Part shown: positions 57,599-64,000 of the stretch, piece after piece | How the letters are laid out: each line of letters opens with the position of its first letter | Numbering within the stretch: the stretch's first letter is position 1 | NCBI RefSeq assembly: GCF_015645095.1 | Contig: NZ_JADOTW010000011.1 | Coordinates: 61,334 to 125,333 of the forward strand | From: Halomonas sp. 328 | GTDB lineage: Bacteria > Pseudomonadota > Gammaproteobacteria > Pseudomonadales > Halomonadaceae | Length of the DNA stretch: 64,000 nt | Direction of reading: 5' to 3' | The notes under the pieces: generated by a model | The model's input: only the letters and a program-made list of their open reading frames with translations | Told to the model about the DNA's origin: nothing | Database searches by the model: none | Made by a program: the position numbers and the translations under genes

Positions 57599-58486
57599 CT
57601 AGAGCTGCTGCCGATGGGCCAGGGCATAGTCGACGAAGGCCTGCTCGGCCCGGGAGAGGCGGGCGCCGGCCTTCCAGGCCAGGGCCAGATCGAGCCAGGC
57701 CGGCGGCGCGAAGGAGACCGCCGCCAGGTTCGGGTCGTCCACCACCCGGCGCAGGAAGGTGGTGATGCCGAAGCCCTGGCGGACGATCGCCTTGGTCAGC
57801 GGAATCAGGTTCGACTCGAAACCCACCTCCGGCTCGCAGCGATGCCGACGAGCCAGCTCCGTCACGAATTCGCGATGAAAGTAACCGGCCTCGAACAGCA
57901 CCAGAGGCTCGGCGAAGAACTCCCTGGGGGTGATGGCCGTGCGGCTGGCAAAGGGATGGTCGCGGCCCACGCAGACCACCATCTCCTCTCTCAGCAAGTG
58001 GCGTCGGGTCAGGGCCGGGTCGCCGGGGTCGTCCATGACCACGCCCAGGTCCAGCTCGCCGGCCTGGATCCGCTGTTGCAGGCGCCGGGTGCCGCCCTCC
58101 ACTACCGTCATCTGGATGCCCGGGTAGCGGGCCTTGAAGCCCATCAGCAGCGGCGGCAGGTAGTAGGAGCCGAGCATGGAAGGCAGGCCCAGGCGCAGCT
58201 CCCCCCGGACCAGGTCGTGCAGCTCGCGCATGGCCAGTGCCGTGCTTCGGGCCTGGGTCAATAGTTCCCGGGCCTGGCGGCATAGCACCTCGCCCTCCGG
58301 GGTCAGGGTGACGCGGCGCTCCTGACGCTGCAGCAGCGTCAGTCCCAGGCGTCGTTCCAGGGTGGCGATGCGCTGGCTGACCGCCGACTGGGCCATATGC
58401 AGGCGGCGCCCGGCGGCGCTGAAGCCGCCGCACTCAGCCACCATCAGGAAGACCTCCAGGCCACGCAGGTCGAAGGGTAGGGTCAT
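57599..58486 (-). CDS. LysR-family transcriptional regulator
   Basis: 295 residues. It has the winged helix MTLPFDLRGLEVFLMVAECG then AAGRRLHMAQSAVSQRIATL (about 1-65), and an effector domain (about 90-290). It is divergent from the MFS gene across 87 bp; an AT-rich dyad, ATAA (58513-58516) with TTAT (58527-58530), lies in that gap and may be its binding site. It probably controls the divergent transporter; the ligand is unknown. Confidence 0.88.
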   Translation of the reverse strand: MTLPFDLRGLEVFLMVAECGGFSAAGRRLHMAQSAVSQRIATLERRLGLTLLQRQERRVTLTPEGEVLCRQARELLTQARSTALAMRELHDLVRGELRLGLPSMLGSYYLPPLLMGFKARYPGIQMTVVEGGTRRLQQRIQAGELDLGVVMDDPGDPALTRRHLLREEMVVCVGRDHPFASRTAITPREFFAEPLVLFEAGYFHREFVTELARRHRCEPEVGFESNLIPLTKAIVRQGFGITTFLRRVVDDPNLAAVSFAPPAWLDLALAWKAGARLSRAEQAFVDYALAHRQQL

Positions 58487-58573
58487 AAGCTGGTCCGATG
58501 GCTCTGATCTAAATAAACGGTTTCACTTATCATTGTGGGGCGGCGACCATGGGCTGCCAAGTCGGAGCCCGTC

Positions 58574-59836
58574 ATGATCTCACTGCATAGCCGCGCCTGG
58601 TGGCGCGCCACCCTGGCCCTCTGCCTGGGGTCCATCATCGTCTTCGTCAATCTCTATGCGCCCCAGCCACTGCTGCCGGCGCTGCGTGAGCTGCACGGCG
58701 TCTCGACCCTGGCCGCCGGCCTGGTGATGTCCGCGGCCACCCTGGCGGTAGCCCTGGCCCTGCTGCTCTTCGGTCCCCTCTCCGATGCCCTGGGGCGGGG
58801 CGCCATCATGCGCCTGACGCTCCTGCTCAGCGCCCTGGCCAGCCTGGGCCTGGCCCTGGTGCCGAGCTTCGAGGCGCTGCTGTTGCTGCGGGTGCTGCAG
58901 GGGCTGGTGCTGGGGGGACTGCCGGCGGTGGCCATCGCCTGGATGGGCGATGAGTTCGAGCCCCGGGCGCTGAGCGCGGCGGTGGGGCTCTATATCGGCG
59001 CCAATACCCTGGGCGGCATCGGCGGTCGGCTGCTGGGCGGCGCCGCGGGGGAGTGGTGGGGCCTGGAGGCCGCCTTCCTGCTGATCGGCGGGCTCAGCCT
59101 GGCCGGGGTGGGGCTGTTCTGGTGGTTGCTGCCCCGCGCCCGGCATTTCCAGGCCGCGCCCCTGGCCACCCGGCGAATCGCCGCCGGGCTGCTGACCCAG
59201 CTCCGCCATCCACCGCTGCTGGGGGCCTATCTGCTCGGTGGCCTGAGCTTCCTGGTGTTTATCAACCAGTACAGCTACCTGACGTTTCGGCTCAGCGAGG
59301 CGCCCCATGGGCTCTCGCCGCGCTGGCTGGGACTGCTGTTCCTGACCTACCTGGGGGGCACCCTGGGTGCCTCGCTGTCGGGCCGGGTCGCCCGGCGCTT
59401 CTCCCAGCCCCGGGTGATGGCACTGGGCATCGGGTTGCTGATGTTGGGCAGCCTGGGGACCCTGAGCGATTCCCTGGCGGGAATTCTTGCCGCCCTGACC
59501 CTCAACGCCTTCGGTTTCTTCCTGGCCCACGCCACGGCCTCGGCCTGGGTGGGGCTGCATGCCCAGGGGGCGCGGGGTAGCGCCTCGGCCCTCTACCTGG
59601 TCTGCTACTACCTGGGGGCCAGCCTCGGAACCTTCTTCATGGAGCCCTTCTGGCGGCTCTGGCAGTGGCCCGGGGTGGTGGCCGCCTCCCTGGCCCTGCT
59701 GCTGGTGCCGCTGGGCATCGCTCTCGCCCTGCAGCGCCCGGCCCGCGAACGGCCGGCTCAGGGCAGTGGCAGGCCCCCCGCTTCCTCGCCCCAGATCTCG
59801 GCCAGGCGCTCTTCGCGGCCACAGGCGGACTTGTAG
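58574..59836 (+). CDS. MFS transporter (YnfM-like)
   Basis: 420 residues with 12 spans and the motif-A loop GPLSDALGRGAIMR. The opening FVNLYAPQPLLPALRELHGVS is typical of the YnfM-type efflux/uptake carriers. I choose the ATG at 58574; an in-frame ATG 39 nt upstream lacks a good site. The last ~27 residues are polar (SGRPPASSPQISARRSSRPQ) and are encoded by DNA that is antisense to the end of msrA, so the reading frame seems to have run past its ancestral stop. Substrate unknown. Confidence 0.85.
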   Translation: MISLHSRAWWRATLALCLGSIIVFVNLYAPQPLLPALRELHGVSTLAAGLVMSAATLAVALALLLFGPLSDALGRGAIMRLTLLLSALASLGLALVPSFEALLLLRVLQGLVLGGLPAVAIAWMGDEFEPRALSAAVGLYIGANTLGGIGGRLLGGAAGEWWGLEAAFLLIGGLSLAGVGLFWWLLPRARHFQAAPLATRRIAAGLLTQLRHPPLLGAYLLGGLSFLVFINQYSYLTFRLSEAPHGLSPRWLGLLFLTYLGGTLGASLSGRVARRFSQPRVMALGIGLLMLGSLGTLSDSLAGILAALTLNAFGFFLAHATASAWVGLHAQGARGSASALYLVCYYLGASLGTFFMEPFWRLWQWPGVVAASLALLLVPLGIALALQRPARERPAQGSGRPPASSPQISARRSSRPQADL

Positions 59837-60369
59837 AAGCGATAGCGCAGCGGGTTCTTCTGGTAGTAGTTCTGGTGGTACTCCTCGGCGGGGTAGAAAG
59901 CCTCGAAGTCGCTGATCTCGGTGGCGATGGGCGCATCGAACCGTTCGGCCACCGCTGCCAGGCTGGCCTCGGCCAGGGCGCGCTGCTCGGCATCCATGGG
60001 GAAGAGGGCGCTGCGGTAGGGCTCGCCGGCGTCACAGAACTGGCGATTGACCGCGAAGGGGTCGATATTGCGCCAGAAGACGTGCAGCAGGTCGGCGTAG
60101 TCGACCCGCTCGGGGTCGTACTCCACCTTGACCACCTCCGCATGGCCGGTGCCGCCGGCCACTACCTGCTGGTAACTGGGGGCCTCCACCCGGCCACCAC
60201 TGAAACCGGAGGTGGTGGAGAGGACCCCCTCCACCGGATCGAAGGCCTCCTCGACGCACCAGAAGCAGCCCCCGGCGAAGACCGCCTGGGCGCGCTCCTG
60301 GGGCCGTTCCTGGGCCTGGGCGACACCGAAGATGAGGGGCAGTAGCAACAGGACGGGCAGCGAGCGCAT
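59758..60369 (-). CDS. msrA: Exported peptide methionine-S-sulfoxide reductase
   Basis: Repairs oxidised methionine (S-sulfoxide) in proteins. The active-site GCFWC (C35-C38) follows a signal peptide (MRSLPVLLLLPLIFGVAQAQ) so the enzyme is exported to the periplasm. 203 residues. The substrate-site YHQNYYQKNP segment and a further cysteine (KSACGREERL) that may recycle the active site are present. The ATG at the complement of 60367-60369 follows AAGGA. Its 3' end overlaps the convergent MFS gene by 79 bp. Confidence 0.93.
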   Translation of the reverse strand: MRSLPVLLLLPLIFGVAQAQERPQERAQAVFAGGCFWCVEEAFDPVEGVLSTTSGFSGGRVEAPSYQQVVAGGTGHAEVVKVEYDPERVDYADLLHVFWRNIDPFAVNRQFCDAGEPYRSALFPMDAEQRALAEASLAAVAERFDAPIATEISDFEAFYPAEEYHQNYYQKNPLRYRFYKSACGREERLAEIWGEEAGGLPLP

Positions 60370-60524
60370 GGGGAATCCTTGAGCAGGGGGATGTCTAGGA
60401 GACCCGCCGGACCGCCACGGGTTCCCGCCCGCGGGAACTGTAAGGAATCCTCCCGGCGGGTGACTCAAGGCACAAGTGCAGGCAAGCTTGCCTGGCCCCC
60501 TTACTCGTCTTGGAGACACTTGTG

Positions 60525-62741
60525 ATGCAGCGGCGTCGTCTTTTCCTGCTGGCCCTGGTGATCATCGTCATCGCCGCCTTCTTTCTCAGTGGTGCCCAGG
60601 CGTTCCTGACCCTGGAGAACCTGCAGGCCAGGCAGGCCGACTTCCAGGCCTGGTTCGCCGCGGAGCCCTGGCGGGTGGGGGGCGGCTTCTTCGTCCTCTA
60701 TGTGCTGATGGCCGCGTTCTCGTTGCCCGGGGCGGCGCTGATGACGCTATTGAGTGGGGCCCTGTTCGGGCTCGGCTGGGGGCTTCTGATCGTCTCCTTC
60801 GCCAGCAGCCTGGGGGCGACCCTGGCCTTCCTGATCGCCCGGACCCTGGCCCAGTCGCCCCTGGAGCGGCGTTTCGCCGCCCAACTGGAACGCATCAATG
60901 CCGGTATCCGTCGCGAGGGGGCCTTCTATCTCTTTACCCTGCGCCTGATCCCGCTGTTTCCCTTCTTCGTCATCAACCTGGTGATGGGCTTGACGCGCCT
61001 GCCCATGCGCACCTTCTACTGGGTCAGTCAGCTGGGCATGCTGCCCGGTACCCTGGTCTACGTGAATGCCGGTCGCGAGCTGGGGCAGCTGGAGTCGCTC
61101 TCGGGCATTCTCTCGCCGAGCCTGATCGCCTCCTTCGTGCTGATCGGTCTCTTCCCCTGGCTGGCCCGGGGCCTGGTGGCCCTGCTCAAGCGGCGCCGGC
61201 TGGCGGCCCGCTTCGGCAAGCCCCGGGGCTTCGACTATGACGTCGTGGTGATCGGGGCCGGTTCGGCGGGCCTGGTGGCGAGCTATATCGCCGCGGCGGT
61301 CAAGGCCCGGGTGGCCCTGGTGGAGCGGGACAGGATGGGCGGCGACTGCCTCAACACCGGCTGCGTGCCCTCCAAGGCATTGATTCGTGCCGCCCGCCTG
61401 GCCCAGGAGGTGCGCCAGGCGCCGCGTTTCGGTATCGAGGCCGGCGAACCCCGCGTCGATTTCAAGGCGGTCATGGCCCATGTGCAGGGTGCCATTCGCC
61501 AGGTAGCGCCCCATGACAGCCCCGAGCGCTACCGGGGGCTGGGCGTCGAGGTGATCCAGGGCGAGGCGCGGCTCACGAGTCCCTGGGAGGTCGCCGTTGG
61601 CCAGCGTACCCTGACCACGCGTCATGTGATCATCGCCAGCGGGGCCCGGCCTCGGCTACCGGCGTTGCCGGGCCTGGAGACCATCGAGCCGCTGACCTCC
61701 GATACCCTCTGGCAGCTCGACTCGCTTCCCGAGCGCCTGGTGGTGCTGGGCGGTGGCCCCATCGGCTGCGAACTGGGCCAGAGCTTCGCCCGCCTGGGCA
61801 GCCGGGTCAGCCTGGTGCAGCGTCAGCCCCAGTTGTTGCCCCGGGAGGATGCCGACGTGGCCGCGGTGCTGGCCGAGCAGCTTGGCGAGGAGGGGGTCTC
61901 CTTGCACCTGGGGTGGCGAGCGGTGGCCATCGAGGCGGGGCCCAGCCATGGCGAGGTCGCCAAGGTGCTGGTGATCGAGCGGGACGGCGACCAGGGCATG
62001 GAGCGCCAGCGGCTGGTCTTCGATCGCCTGCTGGTGGCGGTGGGGCGCGAGGCCCGGGTCGACGGCCTGGGACTGGAGGCGCTGGGCATCGAGACCCGCG
62101 CCGATGGTACCCTGGCGGTGGACGAGACCCTGCGCAGCCTGCTGCCGAATGTGTGGGCCTGCGGCGACGTGGCGGGGCCCTACCAGTTGACCCATGCCAG
62201 CGCCCATCAGGCCTGGCATGCCGCCGTGAATGCCCTGTTCGGCGAGGTGAAGCGCTTCCGGGTCAATTACCGTAACCTGCCGGCGGTGACCTTCTGCGAC
62301 CCGGAGGTGGCCCGGGTGGGGCTCAACGAGCGCCAGGCGCGTCGTGATGGCATCGACTACGAGGTGACCCGCTACGACTTCAGCGAGCTGGATCGCGCCA
62401 TCGCCGACGGCCAGACCCGGGGCTTCGTCAAGGTGCTGACGGTGCCGGGCAAGGATCGTATCCTCGGCGCCAGCATCGTCGGCCACGGGGCGGGGGAACT
62501 GCTCGGCGAGTTCACCCTGGCCATGACCCAGGGCATCGGCCTCAACAAGCTGCTGGGCACCATTCACCCTTATCCGACCTTCTCCGAGGCGGCCAAGGCC
62601 AGCGCCGGCGTCTGGAAGAATGCCCACAAGCCCGAGCGCCTGCTGGGCTGGCTGCGGCGCTACTTCGCCTGGCGGCGGCGCGGCCGGGGGCAAGGGGCCG
62701 AGGCCGTCAAGCGACCCGCCCGTTGGGTGAGTCGCCGCTAG
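60525..62741 (+). CDS. VTT (DedA-like) membrane domain fused to an FAD-dependent pyridine-nucleotide disulfide oxidoreductase
   Basis: 738 residues. Residues about 5-222 form a TVP38/TMEM64 (VTT) membrane domain with GALFGLGWGLLIVSFASSLG and RLIPLFPFFVINLVMGLTRLP. Residues about 236-720 form a flavoprotein like mercuric reductase/dihydrolipoyl dehydrogenase: FAD fold VVVIGAGSAGLVASY, redox disulfide C275-C280 in GGDCLNTGCVPSKAL, NAD fold VLGGGPIGCELGQSF and the C-terminal HPYPTFSEAAK. The enzyme is therefore tethered to the inner membrane; substrate unknown. The ATG at 60525 is chosen, with GGAG 10 nt upstream (a GTG 3 nt earlier is possible). Confidence 0.88.
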   Translation: MQRRRLFLLALVIIVIAAFFLSGAQAFLTLENLQARQADFQAWFAAEPWRVGGGFFVLYVLMAAFSLPGAALMTLLSGALFGLGWGLLIVSFASSLGATLAFLIARTLAQSPLERRFAAQLERINAGIRREGAFYLFTLRLIPLFPFFVINLVMGLTRLPMRTFYWVSQLGMLPGTLVYVNAGRELGQLESLSGILSPSLIASFVLIGLFPWLARGLVALLKRRRLAARFGKPRGFDYDVVVIGAGSAGLVASYIAAAVKARVALVERDRMGGDCLNTGCVPSKALIRAARLAQEVRQAPRFGIEAGEPRVDFKAVMAHVQGAIRQVAPHDSPERYRGLGVEVIQGEARLTSPWEVAVGQRTLTTRHVIIASGARPRLPALPGLETIEPLTSDTLWQLDSLPERLVVLGGGPIGCELGQSFARLGSRVSLVQRQPQLLPREDADVAAVLAEQLGEEGVSLHLGWRAVAIEAGPSHGEVAKVLVIERDGDQGMERQRLVFDRLLVAVGREARVDGLGLEALGIETRADGTLAVDETLRSLLPNVWACGDVAGPYQLTHASAHQAWHAAVNALFGEVKRFRVNYRNLPAVTFCDPEVARVGLNERQARRDGIDYEVTRYDFSELDRAIADGQTRGFVKVLTVPGKDRILGASIVGHGAGELLGEFTLAMTQGIGLNKLLGTIHPYPTFSEAAKASAGVWKNAHKPERLLGWLRRYFAWRRRGRGQGAEAVKRPARWVSRR

Positions 62742-62745
62742 ACGC

Positions 62746-62775
62746 AAAAAGGGGCAGCCACCGGCTGCCCCTTTT
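62746..62775. terminator. Bidirectional intrinsic terminator
   Basis: GGGGCAGCC (62751-62759) pairs with GGCTGCCCC (62763-62771) around ACC; AAAAA precedes and TTTT follows. It ends both the VTT-flavoprotein gene and the convergent isomerase gene. Confidence 0.93.
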
Positions 62776-62797
62776 CGATGCGTCTGGTGCGTCGCGC

Positions 62798-63280
62798 TTA
62801 GTGCTCGACGCCACCCTCGCCGTGCACGTGACCGTGCTCGGCTTCTTCGTCGCTGGCTTCACGCACGGAGGCGATCTCGACGTCGAAGTTCAGGGTCTGG
62901 CCGGCCAGCGGATGGTTGCCATCCACGGTCACGGTATCGCCTTCCACCTTGGTCACGGTAACCATCAGGGGACCACCCTGAGTCTGGGCCTGGAATTGCA
63001 TGCCCGGCTGAACCTCCTCGACACCCTGGAAGGCGTCGCGGGGCACTTCCTGCACCAGCGCCGGCTGGATCTCGCCATAGCCTTCGGCGGGAGCCACGGT
63101 GACCTGCAGCTTTTCACCGGCTTCGCGTCCCTCCAGCTCCTTCTCCAGACCGGGGATGATGTTCCCGGCGCCATGGAGATAGGTCAGCGGGTCGCGGCCT
63201 TCCGAGCTGTCCAGCACTTCACCCGCGTCATTGGTCAGGGTGTAGTGGAACGCGACCACGGCATTTTGTGCAATTTGCAT
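62798..63280 (-). CDS. FKBP-type peptidyl-prolyl isomerase, SlyD-like
   Basis: 160 residues. The start MQIAQNAVVAFHYTLTNDAG and the segments PLTYLHGAGNIIPGLEKELEG and GYGEIQPALVQEVP are FKBP/SlyD features, with the inserted flap domain. The tail HGHVHGEGGVEH is histidine-rich and may bind nickel, as in SlyD, but is much shorter. A start at the complement of 63278-63280 is favoured over longer forms because it matches the family N-terminus. It is a cytoplasmic folding helper. Confidence 0.9.
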   Translation of the reverse strand: MQIAQNAVVAFHYTLTNDAGEVLDSSEGRDPLTYLHGAGNIIPGLEKELEGREAGEKLQVTVAPAEGYGEIQPALVQEVPRDAFQGVEEVQPGMQFQAQTQGGPLMVTVTKVEGDTVTVDGNHPLAGQTLNFDVEIASVREASDEEAEHGHVHGEGGVEH

Positions 63281-63495
63281 TGAGGAACCTTTCGATGAGT
63301 GCATGTCCTGACAATGGTAACGTGGCGGATCGGGGGCTGTCAGGGGGATAGGGATTTTTTTCAGCTTCTCGGCCCGTGGCATGACGTTGATTCAAGCCGT
63401 CCCGGGGCAGTTGCGTGGCCCGGGTGGCAGGGCTACCCTAGTTTCACCATTTTTCCCGTATAAACAGAGCCACCGATGACTCGCGGAGAGTGACC

Positions 63496-63780
63496 ATGAC
63501 GCTGACCCTGATCTGGCTGATCAGCTTTGCCCTTATCCTGTTGCTGAGCCTCAAGCGCTGGGAGCATGGCCTCGGCCGCTTCTTCGAGCGCAAGATGCCC
63601 GAGGTGCTGCGTACCGGCACCGACGAGCGCTGGGTCTGGAGTCCGGCCCTGGCGGTGCTGGGTGCCACCTTTATCGTGCGCCCCGTGGATGTGCTGCTGA
63701 CCCTGGTCGTGATCGGCCTGGTGGCCTGGCTCGGCGGCAAGCTGGTGTGCTGGGCCATGAGCAAGGCCAAGCTGCACTAA
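63496..63780 (+). CDS. Small membrane protein of unknown function
   Basis: 94 residues. There are two hydrophobic segments (about 2-20 and 48-82, the latter perhaps two short spans) with a basic, charged stretch between (KRWEHGLGRFFERKMPEVL). GGAGAG precedes the ATG at 63496. I do not recognise a family. It is divergent from the SlyD-like gene. Confidence 0.6.
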   Translation: MTLTLIWLISFALILLLSLKRWEHGLGRFFERKMPEVLRTGTDERWVWSPALAVLGATFIVRPVDVLLTLVVIGLVAWLGGKLVCWAMSKAKLH

Positions 63781-64000
63781 AGGGATCCGGAGGGGCCGGC
63801 GACGCCCCGTCCATTGGGACCCGGAAAACGCGCTAACGCAAACGCCCGCGGGCCTCGCCGCCGGCGGGGGGGCGTGGCGGGGGGGGTGGGGGGGCCCCGT
63901 GGGGGGGCTTGATTTTCTTCACGGGGCCGAGGAAGACTTCTCCCCCCCGCCGGGTGACGCCCGGGGGCAGCCCCGCCGTGCGCCGGCCGGGGATCACCCC
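63781..64000. other. G/C-homopolymer-rich end, probably low-quality sequence
   Basis: After the last gene there are runs of seven to eight G or C in quick succession (63865-63910 and 63940-63950) unlike anything else in the window. No reading frame survives across it with confidence. It is best treated as a poor-quality contig end; if it is genuine, it holds no feature I can support. Confidence 0.6.

Noticed and set aside
57543..58433. A 296-codon frame ending in KLEAGSW repeats
   Set aside because: It is out of frame with the true LysR gene; the repeat peptide comes from the heptanucleotide array after the stop codon.

Overview
The window is about 64 kb of GC-rich gammaproteobacterial chromosome. 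Several features point to the Halomonadaceae (Halomonas or a close relative): the gltA / sdhCDAB-sucAB-lpd-sucCD layout, Pseudomonas-like sdhC and sucA N-termini, a gltR-gtrS-gltBFGK-type sugar uptake locus, a siaABCD signalling operon, a BCCT osmolyte transporter and a sodium/sugar symporter. This assignment rests on protein resemblance and gene order read by eye. There are no rRNA or tRNA genes, no CRISPR array, and no insertion sequence or phage gene that I can see.

Layout. 1-14.1 kb: a truncated hydroxyacid dehydrogenase, then the TCA-cycle block, with gltA divergent from sdhCDAB-sucAB-lpdA-sucCD. SucB carries two lipoyl domains. 14.1-18.1 kb: siaD, siaC, siaB and siaA, a phospho-switch controlling cyclic-di-GMP. 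18.1-20.3 kb: an intergenic repeat-like element and rnb (RNase II). 20.5-27.9 kb: an N-acetylglucosamine regulon (GntR regulator, NagA, SIS-type deaminase, and a PTS condensed into two polypeptides), preceded by an 11-bp phased array of TGGTAT half-sites. 28-35.7 kb: a HAD phosphatase, a two-component pair and a glucose/mannose-type ABC importer. 35.7-43.1 kb: UspA, YcjF and YcjX (with a 100-bp-offset duplication at the ycjF start), an MFS carrier, a sodium/solute symporter, a 59-residue membrane protein, a DUF924 protein and a GlsB-type stress protein. 43.1-46 kb: gabD-gabT. 46-54.1 kb: a LysR gene divergent from an uncharacterised catabolic operon. 54.1-60.4 kb: a double-DUF1266 protein, an NlpC/P60 lipoprotein behind a structured leader, a LysR/MFS pair and an exported MsrA. 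60.5-64 kb: a VTT-flavoprotein fusion, a SlyD-like isomerase, a small membrane protein and a G-homopolymer-rich end that looks like poor sequence.

The strongest candidate for an undescribed system is 46.06-54.06 kb. A LysR regulator sits opposite six tightly packed genes: an aldehyde dehydrogenase of ketoglutarate-semialdehyde-dehydrogenase type, a dipeptidase-fold protein without its usual HxD and Glu metal ligands, a BCCT transporter with an altered aromatic substrate box, a 585-residue protein I do not recognise, a DUF3726 protein that reads like an Ldh_2-family oxidoreductase without its catalytic SHG histidine, and a RidA-type imine deaminase. Together they suggest uptake and breakdown of a quaternary or N-methylated amine ending in a semialdehyde. 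The substrate cannot be read from the sequence.
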